64,000 nucleotides of DNA from positions 36,375,524 through 36,439,523 of the forward strand of contig JAKSZT010053928.1 in the NCBI GenBank assembly GCA_026826555.1, written 5' to 3'. The DNA is from Tolypeutes matacus (lineage: Eukaryota; Chordata; Mammalia; Cingulata; Chlamyphoridae). Under the pieces are notes generated by a model, which was not told the DNA's origin, did no database searches, and saw only the letters and a list, made by a program, of their open reading frames with translations. Shown piece by piece: positions 12,188 to 23,479 of this stretch (the stretch's first letter is position 1; every line of letters begins with the position of its first letter). A program made the position numbers and the translations under genes.

Positions 12188-12885
12188 TCATTAACCATTT
12201 TTTTTTTTTTTATTATGGGTAAAAATCAAAATTCTCACAATATATACAAACATTTGCAAAATGATATACAAACATATATGCACACATGTGTATTTGCTTA
12301 CAAAAATGTTATTTATATATATATATACGTATATTTTAAGAGGTGCTTAGATTACCCAAAATATTACACGGAACCCACTGGGATTCCCATGTTGCCCACC
12401 TCCCACACCTCCCACCACATCCCACACAAACATCTCCCACAGTGTGGCCCACCACCCTCAATGAACTTACACATCCTGGAGCCTTGCCACCAACCATAGA
12501 CCACAGTTCACACTGTAGACCACACTCTCTCCCACTCAGTTCTGAGTGGTGTGTGCTGATTTAAAATGGCCTACATCCGTTGCCACAACAGTACTCAGGA
12601 TAACCTCCAACTCCCAAAGAAGCCCCTGTATTTCAACTGCTCATCCCCTCCCTACCCCAAAAGTGTCAAGTGGCCACTGGCTCCACCTCATTGTTATAAT
12701 TTCTTGCATTGCTAGAATCACCATATGTGAACAAGAGAATACCATCAAGTCCACTCTAGTCCATAGTTCTTCCCCCAATCCTGAGGGGACTGGGATGGTG
12801 ATGTCCACTCCAACTCCAAGTGAGAGAGGGCTTATATCCCATGGATATGGTGGGTGGGATGATCCTGCCTGTCATTAATCATTTT
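12188..12885 (-). mobile_element. 5'-truncated L1 (3' UTR only), with target-site duplication
   Basis: A minus-strand insertion of about 670 bp (12202-12871), starting with poly(T) on the plus strand. It is flanked by TCATTAACCATTTT (12188-12201) and TCATTAATCATTTT (12872-12885), 13 of 14 identical. The body matches 1-594 with a few percent difference. On the L1 sense strand there is a G-rich tract (complement of 12394-12423, four GGG runs) followed by an AT-rich tail. All of ORF1 and ORF2 is missing, the usual outcome of incomplete reverse transcription. Confidence 0.88.
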
Positions 12886-13173
12886 AATACTAATCTGATA
12901 AGACAAATGAGGTTTTTTTCTGATTGTTTTAGAAAAGAATCAAATTAAACATCTGCTTGGGCAATCAGCATGTTATATTTGAAACAGGTTTGCCCTATCA
13001 ACATTTTCCCTGACATTGACTTATTGTCTTTTTAAATCATTCTCTAAACAATTCTTGTTCCCACCCTTGTAATTCTGTTTGTGTTGTTTCCCCTCCCCCA
13101 ATTCCTTTCTTACATTGCCAATACTATCCTTAAAAGAGCTGTATAAAATACAGTCTACAACACAGGACTTTTG

Positions 13174-14149
13174 GTCACTGTGACAGTTGGGAGCTTTTCG
13201 TGGATCCCAGAAAAAAATGACATTCTTGAAGTTAATCTGTTTCTGTGGGTGAGCGATCCTTAATTGGCTTAGATTTGGTTGGGGCCTTTGATTGGAGTTC
13301 TTCGGCGAGGTATGACCTAGGTGGGTCTTGGTCCTCTTGCTGGAGTCCTTTATAAATGGAGGACTGAAAGTAGTAGTCACAGAAAGAAAGCTGCAGAGAC
13401 AGAGAGAAGGATCCCAGTAGCTCAGAGAGGAGCCCAGGAGATAGGAAGCCACAGTTGGAGCAGGCAGAAGCTGGAGCAACAAGACCCAAAAGAGAAGCAG
13501 ATGCCTCCATGTGCCTTGCCATGTGGAAGGACTCCAGGATCACCAGTAGTCAACCTTCAGGGAGACAATATCTCTGATGATATCTTGATTTGGACATTTT
13601 CACAACCTCAGAACTGTAAGCTTTTTTTTTTTTTAAGTTTATTTATTTACTTTATCCATTTTAACTCCCTCCCCCCTTCCCCATTTGCTGTTTTGTGTCC
13701 ATTCGCTGGGCAATTCTCTGTGTCTGTTTCCTGCCATCTCTTCTCATCCTCCTCTTCCAGTCTTCACCAGGATTCGATCCTGAAGACCTACGATGTAGGA
13801 GAGAGGTGTTCTGCCACCTGCACCCCCTCGGTTCCTGGTTTTCGGAGCTTTCGGAGCATCTCGTCTTGTCTCTCTCCTGCATCTCTCTCCTTTTACGTCA
13901 TCATCTTGCTCCATGGTGCCCGGGGCCTGGCGGCTCACCGGCAGCCCATGTGCCTTCTATATATATTTTTTATTTTACCAGGAGGCCCCCGGGATTGAAC
14001 CCAGTTCCCTCCATATGGCAGACGGATGCCCAACCATTTGAGTCACATCCGCCCCCAGAACTGTAAGCTTTTAACTTAATAAATTACCATTATAAAACCC
14101 ATTTCCGGTATATTGCTCTCAGTATCTTTTAGCAAACTAAAACAGTCAC
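13174..14149 (+). mobile_element. MaLR-like LTR with 5-bp target duplication, split by a DAS-SINE
   Basis: The LTR runs from TGTGACAGTTGGG (13179) to CAAACTAAAACA (14144) and is flanked by GTCAC (13174-13178 and 14145-14149), a 5-bp duplication as in class III ERVL/MaLR elements. The minus-strand SINE at 13626-14055 and its duplication interrupt it; without them it is about 520 bp. It is related to the elements at 23003, 32062, 36567, 50990 and 56297, which share the near-start words AATCCATTCCTGTGGGT or equivalents and the end-words CTAAAACA or CTAATACA. There is no internal retroviral sequence, so it is a solo LTR. Confidence 0.8.
13609..14072 (-). mobile_element. DAS-SINE, chimeric type (tRNA-Ala head plus long body)
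   Basis: A minus-strand retroposon (13626-14055) with poly(T) at its left end on the plus strand. It is flanked by exact copies of CAGAACTGTAAGCTTTT (13609-13625 and 14056-14072). On the sense strand it opens with a tRNA-like head of about 80 nt (complement of about 13975-14055) holding pol III A and B box motifs; the B box reads GGTTCAATCCC. The body then runs to the A tail through a second hairpin with GGATCGAATCC (complement of 13770-13780). This matches the published chimeric DAS-SINE layout from armadillo. The exact 17-bp duplication indicates a fairly recent insertion, younger than the host LTR. Confidence 0.85.
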
Positions 14150-14638
14150 TAATACAACCTACATTAATTACCACTTCCTCTGATTTCTAGTAGCCCTGAT
14201 CATTCATAAACCACTACCTAGCACTTGACTCTAAACTGACTGAAATGGTTTCCTCACATATCAACTGTGTATACTTTGTCATGTCCTACCTATAGTGCAA
14301 GGCATCTTTAAAAGAAGCAACTATTGTCTACTTTCCCTACACTACTTCTGTATTTATTTCCGTATGAGGATGACAAGATCCCTAATAAACACACTAGCCC
14401 TCTATTTTAATAGGGTGCTTAGTTACTAAATCTTGCCAAAGATGCTAAAAACTCTTTATTGTATGAATTCAGGGTCTGAAAACTGACTTGCACCAATATC
14501 CTTGTTGAATGTAATAGTCTAGTAATTATTTCATCTTCCTTCTTCTTCTTTACCTCATGGGCTAGGGTGCTTATATTTTGGATACACTGAAAAAGCATAT
14601 CTTTAGATGGTCTAATAGAGATCCTTTAGATTGGCTAC
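14150..14638. other. unannotated AT-rich DNA
   Basis: I see no gene or repeat between the two LTRs. Confidence 0.45.
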
Positions 14639-15091
14639 TGTTGGGGAAGTCAGAGACCCACATAGCTGTCAACTCCCAGCCCTCACTTACTCTCTCCCCA
14701 CTGTTCTATTGTGCACGGATGTTTCCATTCCATATCCTGGGGGAGATGTTAAGTCTAATGAAAAGGGCTAGACATACCTTAAACTCAGAAGATGGGAACA
14801 GGCAGTTCCAGCTGCTTATCAGCTCTTCCTTACTCCTGGGGTGTATAAAAACTCAATACTAAAATAGCATAGTCTCTCTTTTCCCATACCAAGTGGGGCA
14901 TGCAGGGCTCCCATCCACCAACCCTGACCTGAGCAGTTGGCCTCCCTGGGGGACTGACCACGATGGGACCTCTTTGCCTGCTTTTTTGGACCTTATGTGA
15001 TGTGCAAGTAATAAGGCCATTACTTGCTGAAAGTTTCTGTTGTGTTTGAGCTTGTGTTCCCGCAATGCCCCATATAGCAACTTACTCCCCA
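14639..15091 (+). mobile_element. solo LTR related to the one at 4445
   Basis: Starts TGTTGGGGAAGTCAG and ends TTACTCCCCA. It aligns along its length with 4445-4913: the shared word GAGATGTTAAGTCTAATGAA, a TATA-like GTATAAAAACTC near 14842, and GTAATAAGG near 15007 where the other copy has AATAAA. I see no matching 4-bp flank (CTAC to the left, GATG to the right), so one edge may be damaged. Because the copy at 4445 has its own target duplication, the two are separate insertions and not the ends of one provirus. Confidence 0.7.
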
Positions 15092-17134
15092 GATGCCAAG
15101 CTTCCAGTGAGGCTGCTAGCAGCTCTGATTGTTCTGGGTGATTTCATTATCCTGGACAAAGCTATTTGTACTTGGTTTGGACACCTGGATAGAGAAGGAA
15201 TTTCTAATAAAGATTCATAAATACTAGTCAATTTTGGCTCTTCCTTAAACTGAAACTTGCAAATTTCAAAGCAGTTCGGCAGGCATTTTCCCCACATAAA
15301 AGGGGAGCAGGGAAAGAATTTAGACAGAAAAAGTAGAATTTAAGACACATAGAATGAATCAGATTTGAAAGACTCCGTGACCCCCTAAAGTGAAGGAGGA
15401 GGGAGAGTGAGAGGACAAACAAATAATAAGAAGAAAGAAGAATCAGAGGCACTACAGAGATGCTACCTTAATTCCTTAGGTCTTTTTAGATCTCTCCTTT
15501 GGAAGGCTGATTTCACTCCTTACCTCTGAGATCCATGAGACACACTTTTAGTTTTATCATAAATTTCCTATTTTTATTAAAGCTAACTTGAGTGAGTTTC
15601 TGTTACTTGCAAACCAAAGAGACTTGTCCCAGACATGCAGCCATATATCTATATATATGTGGGAGGAAAAGTAAATTTCAAAGTCAAAGGGGACAATTTA
15701 ACAGAGTTACCCTTATTATGGTCATAACTTATGTTTTATCAGGAAAAAATTCATTATGAGACACAAACAAGGAGCTCTAAAACTTTAACTTTTCCCCTGT
15801 ACAGGTGGGAGTGCAATGTGGAAGCAGTTTAGCACCTGCCCACAGAGGCACAATTGGGAGAGATACACCTGCCAACTGCATTAGTGTACAAAGAAATAAT
15901 TCGTGAGTTGAAAGGGCAGTTAACATTCTACATAGTTGTGCAGGAAGCACAGACCTTCATTTAAATATGATTGAAATTGTAACATCACTTAGAATCTGAA
16001 TTTAGAAAAAAACAATTTTTAATTAGGGTAAGACACTGACATAATGCAACTACCATTCCAATAGTCCACTGGCTATAGAAGAATATGGGATGTTGAGCTA
16101 ATCAAAGAGAGAATCCAGACTGAGTCATTAGAAAAAATGTTCTTAGCTGGGTAAGAATTTCAGTTATTCCTTAGTGAGATGTAATGACAGGTCAGTTCCA
16201 GCATCACACTGACTCGTATTAGATTTTCTTAGGAATTTGGACTCAAGATAATAATATGATATTCTGTAGTAAGAATATAGTCTTTCTCATAGAATTATTT
16301 CATATTTTCACATTTGAATCTTTTAAGAAAAAAAAAATGCATCCAAGGCAGTTGAGTGCTATCTGGATGGATCCAGCACATGCTACTCTTAGTTGATTCT
16401 AGAAAGGCAGACACAACAATCAGTAACTTTACAGAGCAGTCTTTATTATTCCTATCTTTTGTTTCATATTACGTATGTAAACCTTTCCTGCCTTCCAATC
16501 TTAAGAAACCTGGGAAAGTATTAAAGTCAAATCATGAAAACTGATATCCTGATAGCCCTAAGGGAGGATCATTTTGTTCATAAGCTTTGATTGATTGTTT
16601 CTTAATCAGGAAAATATCATATACAATCTAGCATGTAAGGCAATATTCTTGCAAATAGCATAGCACTTTTGAGTATTAAAATACAGTTATATGTTTGGTT
16701 TTGCTTGCCTATAATCTGATGGCACTGTTTGCTTCCTAATTAGTTGGCATCACTGTTGTAATGCTATTCACAGCCCTTATGCTATTTGTTCAAGTCTGTC
16801 TGCACACAGGAATGTCATTGCAGCTCGCAAATAATGGCAAGTTTTGGATTGTTTAAGATAGTTTCTTTACTAACCCTAATAAATGCCAAACATCATATGT
16901 TGCAGGTTAAAGAATCCTTTCCTTTAATACACAGAATAGTTATATCTGCACATGCAATAGATGATAGAAAGCTTTTCAGCGATAGGTTTGGGAGCTTTCC
17001 TCATGGAAAGAGGGATGAATGAGAAAACTGAGAAGGGAGAGCAGGTTAGTGGGATGTAAGCGAGTAGAGGAAGAATGCCTTTGGGACATTTCCCATTGTA
17101 AAAGAACAGGGAAGGATATGTCATTTAAGCTGAG
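15092..17134. other. unannotated, largely unique DNA
   Basis: No gene is recognised. The block at 15805-15905 has a more balanced base composition and might be a fragment of an unrecognised LTR. Everything else is AT-rich single-copy-looking sequence. Confidence 0.35.
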
Positions 17135-17215
17135 GATATGGAATGTAATTAGCACTAAATTAATGCTTGTTGAATGACTAAATAAATAAGGAGTAGAAAA
17201 ATGAATGAATGTAGA
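17135..17215 (+). repeat. possible L2 3' tail fragment
   Basis: TTAGCACTAAATTAATGCTTG followed by TTGAATGACTAAATAAATAA and GAATGAATG resembles the L2 terminal repeat region. Very short and diverged. Confidence 0.4.
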
Positions 17216-17634
17216 ATGTACTTTCCTGTTCCATTCTGCTGAAAACAAATATCTAAGCTTTGTTTGAATTTTACTACCTTGAATGGCAAATATTTACATG
17301 GAAACTGAACTTTAACAGTGAATATTAACAGTGAAACTTAAAACAATGCTTTTTATCTATTAATTTGTTATTTTTTGCATATCTGTATTTTTCAAAGCAA
17401 TGTTTTAACATTGTGGAGAGCTATGTAAATGAATAAGGCAGTTTTTCCTCTTGAAGAAACCTTCATTCTAACAAGATTTGCATATACAAGGTAGAAAGAA
17501 GTGATGAATGGAGAGGCATCAGTAGATAGAAAGTGAGTTGAAAGATAAGTAAACCTAGAAGTAACTAAATTTGTGCTATAAACTGAATAGTGTTCTTTCT
17601 CTCAGCTTTTAAATGAACTATTAAATAAATATGG

Positions 17635-18660
17635 TTTTTCTATTATAAAAGCAATATGCACTACTGCAGAAATTTTTTGTAATGTAGAAAAGGAAACCAA
17701 GAAAAAACAAACATCCATAACCAAAACCCATGAATCTTAACACATATGTATATTGAATTCTAGAATATATACAACTTGGAGGATTACTGCAGCATTACTT
17801 AAAACAGCAATGGCTACTGAATGATTAATTAAACTTTGATGTGCCTAAACAATGAAATACAAAGCAACCATTAAAGAGATATTTTAAAATAATATTTAAT
17901 ATTATGGAAAGATCAACAAAATATTTGAATATCACACTTTGAGTTTTATATATTGATACCTATATCTATATCTAATCTATCTCTCCATTACTGAATAGTC
18001 AACACAACCAGCAAAAATAACTTACTGGAAGTAAAAGAAAATGCTTTTCAACTAAAAAGTCAAAGACTGACTAATAGGGAAGGATTATCACTGTGGAAAT
18101 TTGAATTAGTACTTTGGGAAATCAAGTAGCAGAATATCTCAAAGCACAAAGCAAAACTATAATGAGATGGAAACCATAATGTGGAAGAAAAGAGATGCAG
18201 AGAACACGTACAGAAGACAAAACATGTGAATAATGGAAGTTTCAGAAGGAGAAAAAGAAACAGATGGGGGAGAGACAGTAATTAAGCAAATAAAGAGGCA
18301 CATTTCCCTGGTGTGAAGAAAAACTTGAGCCTGCAAATTAAAAATGGTTCCTGAATTCCAGGCAGGACTGGTAGAACCAATACATACACTTCACAGACCT
18401 GGGTATATCTTAGTAAAACTTTAGAACTCCAATGTTAAAGAAAAGTCTTAGAGTCTGCCAACTAGAAGAAAGTTATATACAAAGGAAAACAAAAATTTCA
18501 TATCAGTGACCATAGTTGCTACAAGAAATGCAAACTCTTGAGAGAAATGGATTAAACCCAAGAATTTTCTACCCAGGAAGATAGCTTTTACTGAGCAATG
18601 ATATATTAGAGAATAAGCAAGCCTTCAAATATATATATTGTCCTCACACTTAATAAAAGA
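17635..18660 (+). mobile_element. degraded L1/HAL1-type fragments
   Basis: Three segments look like old L1-related sequence in the plus orientation. The first, 17640-17740, has an AAAAGCAATATGCACTACTG opening. The second, 17785-17960, has ATTACTTAAAACAGCAATGG and TGAAATACAAAGCAACCATT words. The third, 18330-18640, resembles the ORF1 region with AGGAAAACAAAAATTTCA and GAATTTTCTACCCAGGAAG. There is no open frame and the element is heavily mutated, so subfamily assignment is unsafe. Confidence 0.5.
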
Positions 18661-18664
18661 TCAA

Positions 18665-19345
18665 TATTCAAGAAAAACTTAGCAAATAATACATGAATCG
18701 TATCCGTGATCTCGAGTAGGAAGAGAGGGGAAAAATTCAGTGGTGAGCCATGGATAAATGAAGGGTAATTGAGAGTAGTCAATAAAAAATAAGTTGAATG
18801 ATATGAAATTAAGTATATCACTTGTTACAGTATGAATGGTTAGCATCTGTATCAGATACAGGGTCCTACCTGGCTTCCTGTGTTCTGCATTTCTATTCAA
18901 AAAGAAAGGAGAAATACAAATCTGAATTCTGATTAAAACTCAATAGGAAAAATTTTGGGGTGTTATTCCTTTTTAAATCCTAATGAAAAAAAATAGCTGC
19001 TTTGATGTTTCATGGAGATTTCTGTCCTTAACTCCTCTTAAAAATCCTACTAAAACAAATTATTTCTTTGCAATCTTATATAAATATTATATATATTAGC
19101 TATTTAAAGCAAAGATAATTGAAGAACAGAATATCTAACTTTTCTTTCAAAGATGAATACCTAAGCCAAGAATCCCATTTTCTTCCCATAGAAAAAGATC
19201 ACCAACCTCCCTTCCCAAATAGAAAATAAACAATGCTCACATATTTTCATTGTTTTCAGAACAATGACAATGAAAAAAAAAAAGACTTTATAAAAGGAAC
19301 TTGAGCTTAGTTTATTTCACCAAAAGATAAATATAGGTTCTGTTC
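18665..19345. other. unannotated AT-rich DNA
   Basis: No recognisable gene or repeat. Confidence 0.45.
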
Positions 19346-19349
19346 AATT

Positions 19350-19458
19350 AGACAATGATTCAACAAACCTTTATTGTGATGCCATGTATGTGTGTAGTAC
19401 CATGATTGTTGCAGGAGAAACAGGAATAAAGGACACAATCCTGTTCTTTTAGAAATTC
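19350..19458 (-). repeat. L2 LINE 3' region
   Basis: The complement of the L2 terminus: ATTCAACAAACCTTTATTG, then GTAGTACCATGATTGTTGCAG, then AGGACACAATCCTGTTCTTTT. Confidence 0.6.
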
Positions 19459-19480
19459 ATACACACACACACACACACAC
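19459..19480. repeat. (CA)n microsatellite
   Basis: About ten CA repeats immediately after the L2 fragment. Confidence 0.95.
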
Positions 19481-19484
19481 TAAT

Positions 19485-21180
19485 CTTATACAAGAGCTAA
19501 TAGAGAGTGTAGTGACTGAAGGAAATCTTTGCTGTAGGTAAATTAGAAAAGTCTTCAGAGGAAGAGCTACTTAGAGAGGGCCTTGAAGGTTGAGGAGCAT
19601 CTCCACGCAGTCTACAATGGGAAAGATATTGCAGGAAATAGAAGAGCATCTTTGAAGCTACAGAAGTATCAAGTAGCTTGAGATCTCTGAGGATTATAAG
19701 AGGCAATGTTTATGGCTGTAATTTAGGATGCAGTAGGGAAGCTGCAAATGAATGTCAAGGGAAAGTAGGTACTTGGCCACAGCCTACCTTTAGTTCACGC
19801 TCAGGATTTGCACTTCTTCTTGTAGGCAAGTGGGGAGCTAGCAATAAGAAATAATCAAATATTTATTTACACTTTGATTTTACTTTTTTTCATATTACAT
19901 ACTTTTAAAGAGAAAAAACAAAATTTCATCAAATATGTATAATTCTGAAAATTGAGAATGGGAATGAGGGGTAAAGGTATAAGTCAATAAGATACTTTAT
20001 ATCTAATCTCCAGAAATTTTGGGTTTAGGTTAAGTTCTATAATATGTGATTAATTCAAAATGTTGAAAGCAATTTAACTTGCTGGAAGCAAAAAAAAATA
20101 ATAAATAATTGCAAAATTGCAAAAGTTATTAATATCCTTTAGTCTTGCAAGTTTCATTGTATATTCATACCTCATGAATTGATAATGATTCATCAGCTTG
20201 AAAATGTCTCATTTTGTGTGTAAAGTCTATTTGTCAGAAGGGTTGAAAAAGAAAAAGCAATATGATAAAATTAGTTTGAATATTTCAGTAGAAGTAAAAT
20301 AAGCCCAAAGTTAACATTTATGTTTATAGGCATGGAAATCATTATTGTTTGAAGTTTTTTTTTAACAACTTCTTCCTTCTGTTGAAAACACATATTGGTT
20401 GATGTATCAAAATATATATTTTATAAAATATGATTATTCTGTTTGGTATACAGAAAGCTTTAAAGTTTGCTTTTTTCCTTTAACTTACATCTCTTTTAAA
20501 GAAAATAACTGTGATCTTCCTATCTCTGTAGGGAAAGTGTCAGTGAAGTGCAAATGTGAACTCCTGAAAATGTTTTTCATCCTAGAAGCATTATCACAAA
20601 TGATTCCCTCCTGCGAGTTTGTAAAAGGTGATAGAAACCACTAAAGAGATTATTGATTAGCAAAGTATTAGTTATCTGTGTGTTTGCTCAGTAATGAAGT
20701 ATTCTATATCAAGATCATTAATGTTGTTTCACTCCACAAGAAAACAATAATGGGGCAATGACACTCCTCAAAGAAGAAGTCTTGGGCCCTAAGAAATAAA
20801 TATTCCTTCACGATAAGACTGCCCCCTCACATACGTTAAAGAGATCTTTAAAACTAGCTGAAGAAAACATACAAGGTAATTAGTGTATACCATGGAGCAT
20901 AGAGTAGGTGCTCAGTAATTATGGTTGAATTACATAGCTTACAACTCACTTCTGTTTGAAATGTCCCCAGTGTATTCCAGCTTAGCACAATCATCACAAG
21001 AAAAAGAACTACGACTCTTTATGACTATTTTCACTACAAGTTTTTAAGCAAAAAACTTTTGATAAAAATATAGTATCAATTTTCTACTTTAGTCTGTGTA
21101 TATCCTACTACTCTCTGTAACTCTTCTGAATTCCTCAATGGCATGCTAAAATGTAGCTCTAATTATGGCTCAATAGATGA
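19485..21180. other. unannotated; small L2/MIR-like tail near 20880
   Basis: Only ATAGAGTAGGTGCTCAGTAATT (20899-20920) resembles an old L2 or MIR end. The rest shows nothing recognisable. Confidence 0.35.
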
Positions 21181-21189
21181 TAGCTAGAT

Positions 21190-21221
21190 GATAGCTAGCT
21201 AGCTAGCTAGCTAGCTAGTTA
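21190..21221. repeat. (GCTA)n microsatellite
   Basis: About seven tandem GCTA units, each self-complementary (AGCT, CTAG), preceded by diverged copies from about 21175. Confidence 0.95.
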
Positions 21222-21431
21222 GAGATAGATATGCAGGTGAGAGACAGATCATTTTTTAAAAAGGAAAAGGAAAGGGTGAGTATGGCAGACATTGTGGTTA
21301 CCTATGTAAAATATGTTTTCCCATTTTTACCTTGCTAATTGATCTTTATAGAACTTGATTCTAGTAAATACCTAGTTCAGATATTTATTAGATGATTGTG
21401 TGCTTCAGGTTAGGGATGATGATTGGTCCAA

Positions 21432-21602
21432 GTCTGTGATTTTCAAGTTTAAGCATGCATTGTAATCATCTCGAGGGCTTGTTAAAATACAGACTTCTGG
21501 GTCCCATGCTCAGTTCTTCCAATTCAGTCTGTCTGAGGTGCGGCCTGAGAATGTCCATTTCCAACAGTTCCCTGGTGATTCCAATGGTACTGGTGAATGG
21601 CA
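21432..21602 (+). repeat. MER5A-like hAT-Charlie element
   Basis: The order is GTGATTTTCAAGTTTAAGC, AATCATCTCGAGGGCTTG, TTAAAATACAGACTTCTGGG, AATTCAGTCTG, GAGAATGTCCATTTCCAAC and TTCCCTGGTGATTCC. This follows the MER5A non-autonomous DNA transposon from end to end. MER20-type relatives are the main alternative. Confidence 0.72.
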
Positions 21603-21604
21603 CA

Positions 21605-22708
21605 CAATGAAAGAACTACAAGTCTAAGCCAATAATGGCAATTCCTAGTATATATGGATATGCAGATGGTAGACACCTGTGTATTTATGCATACTGGTTG
21701 ATGACCATTGTCTTTTCTAATTTTTAATGATCTGTTCTAACTAGAAGGAGACCATTCTATACTGATTGCAAAATAGTTAAGTCATCCCCAATAATGCCAT
21801 CTTTTCCTTTATTGGCTTAGGTGTGTATATGATATCCAATCTGGTCAATAAGTCACAATAGGAGATCTTCTAGGGAGTTCTGGAAAATATTTTCCTTGTT
21901 TTTAAAAAAGATGCATGGAAGAAAGACTTTTTCTGAACCTACACACTGTCTTCTGCACATGATACCTGGAAATATGGCAGTTACCTTTGAATTATAAGGA
22001 AAGCAAGCTTAAGAAGGTAAGCCAATCACTAAAATGGCTGAGCAGAAAGATGAAGGAACTGGGACCTTGGTGATATTGTTGGGGGTTCCATTTTGGGGAC
22101 CACTCAACTTCCATATTTTTTGTTATGTGAGATCGTTACTTTTTTAGTTTTAAGCCTTTTTTAGTTGTGTTTTCTTTTCCTTGCAGCTAAAATCATCCTG
22201 ACTAATATAATGGATAATTCATATAACAGAGTAGGTTAAAAATTATTACAAGTCTTGACTGGAAGGTAAAATGTGTAAGTACAAATCAGGAAGATATTTA
22301 TTAATTAATTTGAGAGTCAATAGTTAAAATATTGTACATGTATTCAATAGAAATACAATATAATCATTCAATGATTACAAATGCTTGTGATTCACTTTGT
22401 TTGTTTTAAATTTCTGACATCTAACAGATGTGATCACTGTTTCTTTGACAGAAACCAGGTAGACCTTGTACAGTAACAGGTTTTATCTAACTAGAAATCT
22501 GAAATATCAAAAAATTTCTCTACTGCTATCTGATTATTTTGGAGTGGGATGAATTTAGGGAAATAAATCATTACCTTTTGAAAATCAAGCTAATTATTAA
22601 TTTTTCATAATTTGAACAATTAAGTTCTCTACATTGCCAGCATATTTATGTTATTCATAGATTCCCCTATATTGGAAGCCAACCTTTTTCTCCTTTATTC
22701 CTTATTAC
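21605..22708. other. unannotated AT-rich DNA
   Basis: No recognisable gene or repeat. Confidence 0.4.
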
Positions 22709-22710
22709 TA

Positions 22711-22946
22711 CTCACATATGTTTTTTTGTTTGTTTGTTTGTTTGTTTGAGGTACCAGGGGCTGGGGATTGAACCTGGGACCTCACATGGGGGAAGCCAGC
22801 ACTCAACCACTGAGCCACATCAGCTCCCCTGAGTCATTTTTTTTTCATTTGTTTTGCTTGTTGTTTGTTTTATTCAGGAGGCACTGGGAAATGAAGTGGG
22901 AGGTGGGCGCTCAACCACCTGAGCCACAGCTCCTCCCTCACACGTG
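22711..22946 (-). mobile_element. DAS-SINE dimer
   Basis: Two tRNA-Ala-like units in the minus orientation, at about 22750-22830 and 22870-22942. Each carries the complement of a B box and a '(A/G)AGCCACA' head end. A (TTTG)n tail at 22727-22748 marks the 3' end, and a T/G-rich linker separates the units. The flanks CTCACATATG (22711-22720) and CTCACACGTG (22937-22946) match at 8 of 10 positions and are a plausible aged target duplication. Confidence 0.8.
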
Positions 22947-23002
22947 GTTTTAATATTTCTGGTCAGGAGACATTAGGTTTTGCCCTGATTAGAGTCTGTC
23001 AT

Positions 23003-23474
23003 TGTGGTGGTTTGGAGCTGTATATACCCCAGAAAAAATGTTCTTAAACTTAATCCATTCCTGTGGGTGTGAATTCATTGAAAGTAGGACCTTTTGATGA
23101 AGGTACTTCAGTTAAGGTATGGCCCAACCCACTCAGAATGGGTCTTAATCCTATTACTGGAGTCGTTTATAAGTAGAATGAAATTCAGACAGATAGTGAG
23201 AAAGCCACGGGAAGCAAAAATCTGAACTTCAACAGAACCTGGAAGAGAATGGAGAGGTCAGGAGAGGCCACTATATGCCATGTGACAGAGGAGCCCAGGA
23301 TCAAGGATCACTGGCAGCCAGTTCCAGAATGGGAGTCTTCGGGAAGAAAGCATTGCCTTGATAATGCCTTGATTTGGACTTTCTCTTAGCCTCAAAACAA
23401 TAAGCCAACAAATTTCCATTGTTTAGTTAACCCATTCCATGTTATTTGCTTGAGTGGCCTAGGAAGCTAAAACA
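23003..23474 (+). mobile_element. MaLR-like solo LTR
   Basis: 472 bp, from TGTGGTGGTTTGGAG to GGAAGCTAAAACA. It carries AATCCATTCCTGTGGGTGTG near the start and aligns with the copies at 13179 and 50990. The flanks GTCAT and GTTAC agree at only 3 of 5 positions, so the target duplication is doubtful. An internal TTTATAAGTAGAATG may be the remnant TATA region. Confidence 0.75.
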
Positions 23475-23479
23475 GTTAC

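Noticed and set aside
1..12871. The near-identical L1 tails at 1 and 12202 as a segmental duplication
   Set aside because: The right copy has its own poly(T), 5' truncation and 14-bp target duplication, so it is an independent insertion.
13321..13998. 225-codon plus-strand open frame as a gene
   Set aside because: It crosses from a MaLR-like LTR into an antisense DAS-SINE, so it is a chance frame over two repeats.
4445..15091. The two similar plus-strand LTRs as ends of one 10-kb provirus
   Set aside because: The left LTR has its own matching 4-bp duplication on both sides, the two have diverged clearly, and the DNA between them shows no gag, pol or env.
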